Below, piece by piece: positions 8,455 to 16,399 of a DNA stretch of 28,314 nt. The position numbers and the translations under genes were made by a program. Under the pieces are notes generated by a model. That model did no database searches and was not told the origin of the DNA. It saw only the letters and a list, made by a program, of their open reading frames with translations. Every line of letters begins with the position of its first letter. The stretch's first letter is position 1. The stretch is from a virus: positions 1 to 28,314 of IMG/VR virus record IMGVR_UViG_3300032177_000570; one strand, 5' to 3'.

Positions 8455-8774
8455 CACATATTATAATTTTTAAAGCAGATTATGGTCATCTCTTAAAAGT
8501 AGAAGTAAATGAATATGATGAACTTACTGGAGTAGAATCTCCTTCTAATTTAGCTCCATATACTTCTAAATGGATTATTGGTAAGAAACCAAATGATGAA
8601 GTTGTTTATCTGCCAGCAGTAGCTAGTGGAATAAATTATTTAATTTCAACTATTCCATCTGGGTTTTTATCATTAACAGGATTTTACCAGTTTACAGTAA
8701 TATTAGAAAATGCACTACAAAGATTTCATTCAACAGAGTTTGGATTTGATGTAACAATACCAAAAGAACAATAA
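8451..8774 (+). CDS. Small tail-appendage-like beta protein (possibly BppU N-terminal-domain-like)
   Basis: A 107-residue soluble protein whose ATG overlaps the stop of the giant fibre gene (ATGA), so it is probably translated with it. The run of beta strands 'KWIIGKKPNDEVVYL', a central 'GINYLIST', then 'GFYQFTVIL' and a closing 'FGFDVTI' follows the layout of the N-terminal immunoglobulin-like domain of siphophage baseplate proteins such as BppU: a modification of a data item, a bound value, then a framed return strand. The likeness is in strand pattern, not in a signature motif. In context it may anchor or cap the fibre above. A general Ig-like tail accessory protein is the alternative. 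Confidence 0.55.
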   Translation: MTHIIIFKADYGHLLKVEVNEYDELTGVESPSNLAPYTSKWIIGKKPNDEVVYLPAVASGINYLISTIPSGFLSLTGFYQFTVILENALQRFHSTEFGFDVTIPKEQ

Positions 8775-8786
8775 GGAAGGGTGATT

Positions 8787-10040
8787 ATGGCACACAAAAT
8801 TCAGAGTTCGTGTAGGATTTGTGGGGGAGGGTTAAGAAAAGTTTTAGATTTAGGAAATATATATCCATCTAATTTTGTTGATAAGACTGAAGGTAAAGCA
8901 GTTCCACTAGCCTTAGTGGAATGTAAATCTTGTGGTCTTGTTCAACTTAAACATACAGTAGATTTAGATGAGATGTATAGAACATATTTCTACCAATCAG
9001 CTATTAATCCATCAATGGTAAAATCTTTACAAGATGTTGTAACTGATATTGAAAATACTATAAAGATTGAGGACTTAGATGTATTAGTAGATATTGGATG
9101 TAATGATGGGATAATGTTTAGTCTATATAAAAATAGAGTTGCTTATAGAGTAGGATATGACCCAGCTTTAAATTTAGCAGAGAAGGCTAAAAGTTATTGT
9201 ACTACTTTTATTAATGATTATTTTTGTAAAGATACCTATATGTTTAATAAAGCAAAAGTAGTTACAGCTATTGCTATGTTTTATGATTTACCAGACCCAA
9301 ATAAATTTGTTCGGGATGTAGTAGATATTTTAGCTGATGATGGTATATTTGTAATTCAATTTACAGACTTGCTTTCTATGTTGAAAATAAATGCTATTGA
9401 TAATATTTGTCATGAACATTTAGAATATTATAAACTAAGTGATGTTAGAAATCTATTAGATAAGTTTGGATTAGATATTTTTAAGGTATCTTATAACAAA
9501 GTCAATGGTGGAAGTGTAAGGGTATTTGCTGGAAGAAATGAATACTATCCCATTGAAGGAAGTGTATTACAGGCTATAGCAGATGAAAGAGTTTACTTAG
9601 ATAGTTTTGAAAATCCTATGAAAGCATTTGCTGACCGTGTTAGTAATATAAAGAAAATTGTATTAGACTTTTTATGTAGAGCAGAAGATGCTGGAATTAG
9701 ATTATATGGTATGGGAGCATCTACAAAAGGAAATACTTTACTTCAATATTTTGGGATTACAAAAAAATTAATACCAGTTATTGCTGAAGTAAATCCAGAT
9801 AAATTTGGCAAGAAAACCATAGCTACTAATATTCCAATTATAGCAGAAGAGCAAGCATTTAAAGAATATCCTGAAATGTTTTTTATACTTCCTTGGCATT
9901 TTGTAGAAGATTTTATTGTTAGAAATAAAAAGTTTTTGGATGATGGTGGTGCATTTATTGTACCACTTCCAGAACCAGTTATTTATTATTTAGAGAATGG
10001 AGAACTAAAATGGACATCACTAGAAAAAGTATTGGGATGA
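8787..10040 (+). CDS. Class I SAM-dependent sugar C-methyltransferase-like protein
   Basis: A 417-residue protein with the three-part layout of TylC3/NovU-type nucleotide-sugar C-methyltransferases. An N-terminal zinc-binding module has Cys9, Cys12, Cys46 and Cys49. The central Rossmann methyltransferase domain has the SAM motif 'VDIGCNDG' at 101-108. The 'CHEHLEYY' segment at 208-215 matches the family's conserved HEH catalytic region. A C-terminal domain carries 'GASTKGNTLLQYFGI', matching the usual 'GAxxKGNTLLN' motif. These enzymes add a methyl group to a sugar ring carbon to make branched sugars. I chose ATG 8787 because the AGGAAGG site (8774-8780) is six bases upstream; the GTG at 8781 abuts it. 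First gene of the glycan island. The exact substrate is unknown. Confidence 0.85.
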   Translation: MAHKIQSSCRICGGGLRKVLDLGNIYPSNFVDKTEGKAVPLALVECKSCGLVQLKHTVDLDEMYRTYFYQSAINPSMVKSLQDVVTDIENTIKIEDLDVLVDIGCNDGIMFSLYKNRVAYRVGYDPALNLAEKAKSYCTTFINDYFCKDTYMFNKAKVVTAIAMFYDLPDPNKFVRDVVDILADDGIFVIQFTDLLSMLKINAIDNICHEHLEYYKLSDVRNLLDKFGLDIFKVSYNKVNGGSVRVFAGRNEYYPIEGSVLQAIADERVYLDSFENPMKAFADRVSNIKKIVLDFLCRAEDAGIRLYGMGASTKGNTLLQYFGITKKLIPVIAEVNPDKFGKKTIATNIPIIAEEQAFKEYPEMFFILPWHFVEDFIVRNKKFLDDGGAFIVPLPEPVIYYLENGELKWTSLEKVLG

Positions 10041-10270
10041 TTATTGATGAATTAATTACCACTAATCTTCGTTGTTGGATGGCTCAAGAAGATATTATGA
10101 ATATAAATTTAACAACAAAGAAACGGTTAGATGCGGCTGAGAGAGCACAAATTATGAACGCAAAACGGTCTGCTTTGATAAAAGCTATTGATACAGAATT
10201 AGGTTATGGAGATATATCTACTACTTTAAAAACATATTATACATATGATGATGAGGAGAGGAAGAAATGA
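10010..10270 (+). CDS. Small DUF4254-like helical protein of the glycan island
   Basis: An 86-residue all-helical, charged protein. The run 'IIDELITTNLRCWMAQEDI' followed by a variable linker and then 'RAQIMNAKRSALIKAID' matches, from memory, the pattern of DUF4254 proteins (IDEL...N...W..ED... then LNxxRNxLIxxID), which often sit among glycosyltransferase genes. The start at 10010 has a GGAG seven bases upstream and overlaps the previous gene by 31 bp; an alternative ATG at 10037 would give 77 residues. Its end overlaps the epimerase start (ATGA). Function is unknown; a helper or regulator of glycosyltransfer is inferred from context. Confidence 0.6.
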   Translation: MDITRKSIGMIIDELITTNLRCWMAQEDIMNINLTTKKRLDAAERAQIMNAKRSALIKAIDTELGYGDISTTLKTYYTYDDEERKK

Positions 10271-11244
10271 CTAAAGCATTAGTAACAGGAGCAGGTGGGT
10301 TTATTGGATACCACCTTACAAATTATTTAAAAGATATTGGATATTGGGTAAGAGGCGTAGATACTAAATATCCTAAGTATGGTGGAACTAGAGCAGATGA
10401 ATTTTTAAAATTAGATTTAAAAGAATTTGAAAATGCAGAAGTATCTACAGATGGGGTAGATTATGTATTTGGATTGGCTGCTGATATGGGTGGAATGGGA
10501 TTTATTTCTAAAAATCATTCCATGATTATGATTAATAATACATTAATGAATATGAATACATTAAGTGCTGCTAGAATAAATGGTGTAGAAAGATATTTCT
10601 TTTCATCATCTGCTTGTGTATATCCAGAATTTTTACAAGAAAAAACAGATGTTACACCTTTAAAAGAATCAGATGCTTATCCAGCACAGCCTCAAGATGG
10701 ATATGGGTGGGAAAAACTAACAATGGAAAAGTTATGTCAATACCATAGACAAGAGTATGGTATGAATACTTATATTGCTAGATTTCATAATGTATATGGG
10801 CCTCAGGGAAGTTGGATAGGTGGTAGAGAAAAAGCTCCTGCAGCTTTGTGTAGAAAGATAGCTATGGCTAATTTATCAGCAAATCCAAATGTTGAGGTTT
10901 GGGGAGATGGAAAACAAACAAGGTCATTCTGTTATGTTTCTGATATAGTAGAAGGCATTGTTAAATTAATTGAATCAGATTATCATGAACCTTTAAATAT
11001 TGGTAGTGATAAGATGGTAACAATTGATGAAGTAGCAGATATTATTGCTGAGATTGCTGGAATCAGGATTGAAAAAAATTATAATCTGGATGGTCCCCAA
11101 GGAGTTAGAGGAAGAAATTCTGATAATACTAAAGTAAAAGAAATCTTAGGGTGGGAACCAAAAGTTTCTTTAGAAAATGGTTTACTTAGAACTTATGCTT
11201 GGATTTATGAACAGGTTAGGGAACAGGGATTAGTTTCAGTATGA
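10267..11244 (+). CDS. gme: GDP-mannose 3,5-epimerase (extended SDR)
   Basis: A 325-residue extended short-chain dehydrogenase-like enzyme. The NAD-binding motif 'GAGGFIG' is at residues 8-14. It matches plant-type GDP-mannose 3,5-epimerase closely: 'AADMGGMGFI' (71-80), 'SSSACVYPE' with the expected catalytic Cys at 117, 'YGWEK' with Tyr146 and Lys150, 'RFHNVYGP' (172-179), 'GGREKAP' with the expected second acid/base Lys at 189, 'WGDGKQTRSF' and 'GVRGRNSDNT' near the C-terminus. The known reaction converts GDP-D-mannose to GDP-L-galactose (with GDP-L-gulose) through a keto intermediate. Here it would supply a sugar donor for the neighbouring transferases. A preceding GAGGAGAGG site supports the start. 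A related sugar epimerase with altered specificity cannot be ruled out. Confidence 0.87.
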   Translation: MTKALVTGAGGFIGYHLTNYLKDIGYWVRGVDTKYPKYGGTRADEFLKLDLKEFENAEVSTDGVDYVFGLAADMGGMGFISKNHSMIMINNTLMNMNTLSAARINGVERYFFSSSACVYPEFLQEKTDVTPLKESDAYPAQPQDGYGWEKLTMEKLCQYHRQEYGMNTYIARFHNVYGPQGSWIGGREKAPAALCRKIAMANLSANPNVEVWGDGKQTRSFCYVSDIVEGIVKLIESDYHEPLNIGSDKMVTIDEVADIIAEIAGIRIEKNYNLDGPQGVRGRNSDNTKVKEILGWEPKVSLENGLLRTYAWIYEQVREQGLVSV

Positions 11245-12086
11245 CTACCTATGGAGTATGTATAATTAGTAGGAACGATGACTATGGGCAAAATTTATTA
11301 GAAAGAGCTACCTATTGTTTAAATTCAATGATAGTAACTTATGATGAAGTTATGTATGTAGATTGGAATACAGACAATGATAAATTAACTATGGTAGAAG
11401 AAATACAAAATGATTTAATACATACAGGAAATTTTAAATGGATAAGGGTTACTCCAGAACAAGCTAAGGAGTGGACATGGAATGACCCAGAAGCACAAGT
11501 TGTATGTGAAACTCAAGCAAGAAATGTTGGATTAGCTAGAATGAAATCTGATTTTTTGGTTTCAACAAATATTGATTGTATTACTCCCAAAAGACATCAT
11601 ATAGAAAGAGTAGTAAATCCTGATGTATTTTTTACTACAGGAGTTAGAACAATTTCTTTATATGTAGTTAGAGAATTAGGAGCAAGAATAGACCCAATTT
11701 CTTACATGAATGGTCTAGATGCTTTGGAAGGACAGTACCCACAGCAACCTCCAACAAGTGTACATTGGAATGATAAATATTCTTTAGTGAGTAATTGTGG
11801 AGATATGCAAATTGGGCATAGACAAATATGGCATGATATGAAAGGCTTTGAAGAAAGATTTACTGGTAGAGCATATATGGATAGTAATGTTCAAATGAAA
11901 TCTGTACTTGCTGGACATGGTTTAGCAGTAGATTGGAGTCTTCCTATTTGGCATATAGGACACGAAGCTGGATTTGGAGGAAGTGGTAAAATAAATAGTT
12001 GTGATGAAGCTTTTACAATGACACAAACAACAAATCCAGACGCATGGGGACATACTGACATAGGATTGGAGATACACGAATTATGA
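11241..12086 (+). CDS. GT-A fold glycosyltransferase (GT2/GT7-like)
   Basis: A 281-residue soluble protein that overlaps the epimerase stop (ATGA). The N-terminal nucleotide-sugar half includes 'CETQARNVGLAR' (89-100), the usual position for an 'xxARNxGxxxA' helix, followed by 'STNIDC' (108-113), where Asn110-x-Asp112 would take the place of the metal-binding DxD. The C-terminal half has 'KGFEERFTGRAYMDS' (201-215), the acceptor/base region seen as 'GGFdE.f.G...ED' in GT-A enzymes, and 'WHIGHE' (237-242), a likely metal-ligand His motif. There is no membrane segment, so it acts in the cytosol. Donor and acceptor are unknown; the epimerase next door suggests a GDP-hexose. Confidence 0.75.
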   Translation: MTTYGVCIISRNDDYGQNLLERATYCLNSMIVTYDEVMYVDWNTDNDKLTMVEEIQNDLIHTGNFKWIRVTPEQAKEWTWNDPEAQVVCETQARNVGLARMKSDFLVSTNIDCITPKRHHIERVVNPDVFFTTGVRTISLYVVRELGARIDPISYMNGLDALEGQYPQQPPTSVHWNDKYSLVSNCGDMQIGHRQIWHDMKGFEERFTGRAYMDSNVQMKSVLAGHGLAVDWSLPIWHIGHEAGFGGSGKINSCDEAFTMTQTTNPDAWGHTDIGLEIHEL

Positions 12087-13009
12087 AAAAATTTATTGTT
12101 ACAACCACAATTTATGAACCAACTGAAGCTACAATAAAATATGCACAAATGAATGATTGGCATTTAATTGTAGTCGGTGATTTAAAAACTCCACACGATT
12201 CTTATACAACATTACAAAATAGAATAACTTATTTATCTCCTAATACTCAGGAAGTATTGTATCCAGAATTAAGTAAAGCAATTGGATGGAATTGTATTAT
12301 GAGAAGAAATATAGGATTTGTACATGCATATAAAATGGGTGCAGATATTATAGCTAGTGTAGATGATGATAATATCCCTTATGAAAATTGGGGAAAATAT
12401 GTACTAGTAGGAGAAGAATCATTAGTAGATGTTTGGGATTGTGATTCTATCTTAGCATTTGACCCCATGAAGATGACTAATTATCCTGAACTTTGGCATA
12501 GAGGCTACCCAATAAGTCATTTATCATTAGCTAAAGGATTACATTATTTAGGTAAACAAGCTAAAAAGATTTTATTCCAAGCAGATTTATGGGATGGTGA
12601 CCCAGATGTAGATGCTGTATGTAGACAAATGTACTGGCCTAGGGATTTAAAATTGAAAGTAGATTATCCATTTACATCTGAATTATACATGCCATTTAAT
12701 AGTCAAAATACTTTTATTGCTAGAGAAGCTATACCTTATTATATGGTTTTACCACATGTAGGAAGGGTAGATGATATATGGGGTGGATATATTGCTCAAT
12801 ATCTTTTAGATACAAGGCCCTTATTTATGCCTCCAACTACTTATCAAAAAAGAAATGAACAGTCTATTAAGAAGAATTTAGAAGATGAAATGTATGGATA
12901 TGTTCATACAGATGAATTACTTATGAATATAGAAGATTATGTAAGTTTATTACCTAATAAAACAAATAAAGCTTTTATAGAATATAGGAAGGTATATGAT
13001 GGCTTATAA
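12083..13009 (+). CDS. STELLO-like (DUF288) glycosyltransferase
   Basis: A 308-residue protein starting inside the previous stop (ATGA). The first 100 residues match the pattern of the STELLO/DUF288 family: 'VTTTIYEPTEAT' (6-17), 'WHLIVVGDLKTP' (26-37), 'YLSPNTQ' (50-56), 'RRNIGFVHAYKMGADII' (74-90) and the acidic DDD at 94-96, the likely metal and nucleotide-sugar site. The middle segment, with 'WHRGYPI' and 'DLWDGDPDVDAV', matches the family's acceptor region. These are predicted GT-A-type glycosyltransferases, known best from plants and worms. No signal peptide or membrane anchor is present, unlike the plant Golgi members. It probably acts on the same acceptor as its neighbours. Confidence 0.75.
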   Translation: MKKFIVTTTIYEPTEATIKYAQMNDWHLIVVGDLKTPHDSYTTLQNRITYLSPNTQEVLYPELSKAIGWNCIMRRNIGFVHAYKMGADIIASVDDDNIPYENWGKYVLVGEESLVDVWDCDSILAFDPMKMTNYPELWHRGYPISHLSLAKGLHYLGKQAKKILFQADLWDGDPDVDAVCRQMYWPRDLKLKVDYPFTSELYMPFNSQNTFIAREAIPYYMVLPHVGRVDDIWGGYIAQYLLDTRPLFMPPTTYQKRNEQSIKKNLEDEMYGYVHTDELLMNIEDYVSLLPNKTNKAFIEYRKVYDGL

Positions 13010-13661
13010 TTTAATAGTAGCAAGACCAATGGATAATATATGTTATAATGATTTTATTTACAATCCTTTTTGGGCAGGAGTACTCAATGTATTAGAAAAA
13101 TGTGGAGTAGAGACAGTAGTTGATATTGGAGCATCTAGTGGAATAAGTGCTTTGTGGATGTTAAATAGATTAACAGAAGTTAAAGAATATTATTGTTTTG
13201 AACCAGATGTTGAAAATTATCAAATGCTACTTACAAATCTAGAACGTTTTGGAAATAGAATAATTCCAATCAACTATGGAATTTATTATGGAGAAACAGA
13301 AGCAGAAGTATTTGGGGTAGGAGATAACAGTCCTTTGGGTTATACAGTTAAAGGTGCTATGGAAATAGACCCACATCATCAGTTCATGAAATATGAAGGA
13401 AAGATATTTCACTTTGTAGAATTAGAAAAATATATTATTGATGTTCCAGATTTAATTAAAGTAGATGTTGAAGGTTCTGAATATAATATTATAGAACATT
13501 CTACTATTCTAAAACAAGCAAGATATTTACTATTAGCATTTCATAATAAACTTGAAGCCGAAGTTTTGGATTTCATAAAGACATATTTACCTGAATATGA
13601 GATAGTAATCTATGGGCCTGATGGAACTATATATTTCAATATATTGTTAGAAAGGAAGTAG
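12999..13661 (+). CDS. FkbM-family SAM-dependent methyltransferase
   Basis: A 220-residue class I methyltransferase. Visible motifs are the SAM-binding 'VVDIGASSGISAL' near residues 39-51, the acidic 'YCFEPDVENY' that holds the ribose hydroxyls, and the family hallmark 'LIKVDVEGSEYNII'. FkbM-family enzymes usually O-methylate sugars or polyketide hydroxyls. Two adjacent ATGs exist; I chose 12999 because the AGGAAGG site (12986-12992) then sits six bases away, the same spacing as at 8787. It overlaps the STELLO-like gene by 11 bp. In this island it would cap a sugar with a methyl ether, but the substrate is not known. Confidence 0.85.
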   Translation: MAYNLIVARPMDNICYNDFIYNPFWAGVLNVLEKCGVETVVDIGASSGISALWMLNRLTEVKEYYCFEPDVENYQMLLTNLERFGNRIIPINYGIYYGETEAEVFGVGDNSPLGYTVKGAMEIDPHHQFMKYEGKIFHFVELEKYIIDVPDLIKVDVEGSEYNIIEHSTILKQARYLLLAFHNKLEAEVLDFIKTYLPEYEIVIYGPDGTIYFNILLERK

Positions 13662-13662
13662 T

Positions 13663-14949
13663 ATGGCATCAGTTTTATTTTTAGAGGATAAATTAAGAAC
13701 AGATAAGTTAGGTATTCTATACCTATCTAAAATACTTAAAAATGCAGGGCATACTGTAGATTTAGTCCAAGCATCCAAAGAAGAAATACCAGAAGCAGAT
13801 TTTATTATGTGTTCTGTTATGTCTGGTGAACATGAATGGTTCTTTAATAAATTAGCAGAATTAAAAAGCAATAGAAAGTTTGTATCAGTAGTAGGAGGCC
13901 CACACTTTACATTCTTTCCTGAATCTGGAATGAAAAATAAGAATATAGATTATGTAGTGGTAGGCCCAGGGGAAAATGTCATCTTAGATATTGTGGAGGG
14001 TAAATATCCTGAAGGTTTGGTTAGAGGAAGTTTACCAGATGTAAATAATATTCCTCATCCAGATAGGTCTATTCAGTATAAATATGATGATTTTGGTAAG
14101 GCAAGGATGAAGAGATTTATGGCTGGAAGATATTGTCTCTATAGCTGTACATACTGTTTCAATCATTTGTTCAAGAAGTTATATCAAGACCAGAAGAAAG
14201 ATTTTTTCCAAAGAGTATCTCCTGAGTTGATGATAGAAGAAATTCTAGAAGTAAAAAAGGATTATGGATTAGAATTAGTTTATTTCAATGATGATGATTT
14301 AGCATCTGACCCACAATGGTTAGAGAGTTTCTGTAAATTGATTTGGAAAACTGGATTACAATGGTGTGGTTCTGTAAGAGCTAATAGTATAAATGATAAA
14401 CGTCTTATAGAAATGATGGCTACTTCTAGATGTGTATTTCTTAATATAGCATTAGAATCTGCTGTTCCTGAAACACAAAAATTACTCAGGCGTGGGTTTG
14501 TAACTAATGAGCAAATAAGATTTACTACACAAACTTGTGAAAATAATGGAATAAAAATTAGACTTCAAAACATGATTGGTCTTCCAGTAGAAAATCCATT
14601 AGAAGATGCGTTAGCTACTTTGAAGATGAATCAAGAAATAAATCCAACAGATTCTTGGTGTGCTATATTTCAACCCTTTCCTAGAACAGATTTGTGGAAA
14701 TATTGTTTAGATAAAGGATTGATTACAGAAGAAACTCAAGCACAAGCATTTTATGAACACACGCCTTTGGATATTCCTGATGCAGATAAAATCAACAGGC
14801 TACATAAATGGTGGTTTTTTGCAATCAAATATCAATGGCCTATGGAATTAGTTAAAATACTTTTAGATACACCATTAACTAAAGAGCAAGAAATTAGAAT
14901 ACAAGACTATAGATGGGAAGTAGGAAAAACTTTATTATATGGAATGTAG
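13663..14949 (+). CDS. B12-binding-fold radical SAM enzyme
   Basis: A 428-residue protein. Residues 1 to about 110 form a cobalamin-binding-like Rossmann fold ending in 'VVGGPHFTFFPE' and 'VVVGPGENV', as in class B radical SAM proteins. The radical SAM core starts with the CxxxCxxC cluster motif at Cys158, Cys162 and Cys165 ('CLYSCTYCF'), and continues with 'YFNDDDL', 'LNIALESA' and 'MIGLPVENPLED', typical of the TIM barrel. The usual DxHxxG cobalamin motif is not seen; 'DKLRTDKLGILYL' stands in its place, so cobalamin may bind base-off or not at all. Class B enzymes often methylate or rearrange unreactive carbons. A role in making the modified sugar, or acting on a virion protein, is inferred. 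Good AGGAAG site upstream. Confidence 0.85.
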   Translation: MASVLFLEDKLRTDKLGILYLSKILKNAGHTVDLVQASKEEIPEADFIMCSVMSGEHEWFFNKLAELKSNRKFVSVVGGPHFTFFPESGMKNKNIDYVVVGPGENVILDIVEGKYPEGLVRGSLPDVNNIPHPDRSIQYKYDDFGKARMKRFMAGRYCLYSCTYCFNHLFKKLYQDQKKDFFQRVSPELMIEEILEVKKDYGLELVYFNDDDLASDPQWLESFCKLIWKTGLQWCGSVRANSINDKRLIEMMATSRCVFLNIALESAVPETQKLLRRGFVTNEQIRFTTQTCENNGIKIRLQNMIGLPVENPLEDALATLKMNQEINPTDSWCAIFQPFPRTDLWKYCLDKGLITEETQAQAFYEHTPLDIPDADKINRLHKWWFFAIKYQWPMELVKILLDTPLTKEQEIRIQDYRWEVGKTLLYGM

Positions 14950-14957
14950 GAGAGGTT

Positions 14958-15695
14958 ATGAATAAAATAGCATGTAGTCATCCAGGAAAAATTGGGGATG
15001 CGGTTTACGCATTACCTGCCATTAGAAAAGCATGTGAAATTAATAATACAACAGCAGATTTTTATACTAGTGATTATTGTAAACCTTTAAAGAAATTATT
15101 TGAGTATCAAAGTTGTATTAATGAATTTTGTATACCAGATAATTATCATATTGAAAGGATGGATATGGGTGTTCAACCGTTTGTTATGCCTATAGATACT
15201 TCTGAATATGATAGAGTTTATCAAATGGGATTTAGATGGGTACCAGACAGAGCAATACCAGATTTTATAGCACTATCTGTTGGGATACCACTTCCTGTTG
15301 TTGTAGAATATGAATATCCAGAATTTGATACTATGGATGAGCCTTTTATTGTGGTAGCACCCAGAGGTGAAACTTCGTATAAAGGATTATTTAATGATTT
15401 TATAAAAGTCTGTCCGCTTAAATGTGTAGTTGTAGGTGGGTTTGGAGACTATACAGGATTTGGAATTGACTTAACAGGACAAGATTTACTAGAAACAACT
15501 ACTTGGATTGCTAATTCAATAGGATTTTTTGGAATGATGTCATCTCAATTGGCATTAGCAAATGGATTTAATATTCCCAAGATAGCACCACATAACGGAA
15601 TAAATTGGGATATGAGACATGTGATTTACAGCGATACTAATTTTTATCCTGTAAATCCAACAGTATCAGAAATTTTAAGGATTTTAAATATTTAG
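14958..15695 (+). CDS. GT9-like (heptosyltransferase-type) glycosyltransferase
   Basis: A 245-residue protein. The N-terminal 'HPGKIGDAVYALPAIRK' (8-24) is the signature GxxGDxxxxxPxxxxL opening of family GT9 GT-B enzymes, best known as ADP-heptose:LPS heptosyltransferases. The later 'VVAPRGETSYKG', 'VVVGG' and 'GFFGMMSSQLALANGF' resemble the GT9 nucleotide-sugar site, where a G-x2-S-G-x2-H-L-A pattern is usual; the canonical His is replaced by Gln. It is short for the family (usually over 300), so the inter-domain part is trimmed. I chose ATG 14958 because a strong AGGAGAGG site (14948-14955) precedes it; the longer start at 14913 lies inside the radical SAM gene. It probably extends the glycan. 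Confidence 0.77.
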   Translation: MNKIACSHPGKIGDAVYALPAIRKACEINNTTADFYTSDYCKPLKKLFEYQSCINEFCIPDNYHIERMDMGVQPFVMPIDTSEYDRVYQMGFRWVPDRAIPDFIALSVGIPLPVVVEYEYPEFDTMDEPFIVVAPRGETSYKGLFNDFIKVCPLKCVVVGGFGDYTGFGIDLTGQDLLETTTWIANSIGFFGMMSSQLALANGFNIPKIAPHNGINWDMRHVIYSDTNFYPVNPTVSEILRILNI

Positions 15696-15706
15696 GAGAG
15701 GTTAAT

Positions 15707-16399
15707 ATGAATGTAAACTTATGTATACCAGTTTTAAAAAGATATGATTTATTAATTAAATGCCTTGAATCAGCAGAAGCTGGAACATTAAAACCAGAAA
15801 GATATTTTATTATTGATAATGGTAATAATCTTAATCTAGAATCATTTGATAAATTATATACAAATAAAGTATTTGTTGTAAAAGTTAGGCATAACTTAGG
15901 GGTAGCAAGAAGTTGGAATTGGTTTTTTGATAACGTACCCGATGAAATTGTACTATGTAATGATGATATAGAATTTTATGATGATTCTCTTGAAAAATTA
16001 ATGAGTGGATATGATGAGAATTTTTCAATATATCCATCAGAAGGTTCAACTTCATTTTCTTTAATGGCATTTCCAAGAAAAATAATTAATGATGTTGGAC
16101 ATTTTGATGAATCTTTGTCCCCTTATTATGCTTATTTTGAAGATAATGATTATCATTACAGAATGTTATTAAAAGGATATACTATAAAGGATGTTCCTGG
16201 TTGTAGAGTTAAACATGAGAATAGTGGAACTATGAAAATGTATACTCCTACAGAAATGAATATGCATCATCAAAAATTTAGAGAAGCAAGAGCTAGGTAT
16301 CTTGACAAATGGGGCGGAGAGCCAGTTAAAGAAAAGTTCAAAATACCTTATAATGGAGTCCTACAAGATGGCACTACAAGAAAAGATAACACAGGATGA
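15707..16399 (+). CDS. GT2-family glycosyltransferase
   Basis: A 230-residue GT-A enzyme. 'NLCIPVLKRYDLLIKCLES' opens the Rossmann-like half (4-22), 'FIIDNGNN' follows (34-41), then 'HNLGVARSWN' (62-71) and the metal-binding acidic motif NDD at 85-87. The 'YYAYFEDNDYHYRM' region (140-153) matches the catalytic ED base motif of GT2 enzymes, with 'GHFDE' just before it. The C-terminal 'VKHENSGT' is the usual closing His segment. It has no membrane helix, so it is not a processive or membrane-anchored transferase. An AGGAGAGG ribosome site precedes it. It is the last gene of the island and overlaps the start of the terminase gene by 32 bp, so the island is translated as part of the structural transcript. 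Confidence 0.87.
   Translation: MNVNLCIPVLKRYDLLIKCLESAEAGTLKPERYFIIDNGNNLNLESFDKLYTNKVFVVKVRHNLGVARSWNWFFDNVPDEIVLCNDDIEFYDDSLEKLMSGYDENFSIYPSEGSTSFSLMAFPRKIINDVGHFDESLSPYYAYFEDNDYHYRMLLKGYTIKDVPGCRVKHENSGTMKMYTPTEMNMHHQKFREARARYLDKWGGEPVKEKFKIPYNGVLQDGTTRKDNTG

Noticed and set aside
8781-8786. GTG start for the C-methyltransferase gene
   Set aside because: The GTG directly follows the AGGAAGG site, leaving no spacing; the ATG at 8787 is correctly spaced.
14913-14957. Longer start for the GT9-like gene
   Set aside because: It lies inside the radical SAM gene, lacks a ribosome site, and the family motif begins right after Met at 14958, which has AGGAGAGG upstream.
8787-16399. Host O-antigen or capsule locus, i.e. 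bacterial DNA
   Set aside because: The genes are flanked by and overlap phage structural genes on the same strand, and lack the flippase, polymerase and membrane transferases of such loci.
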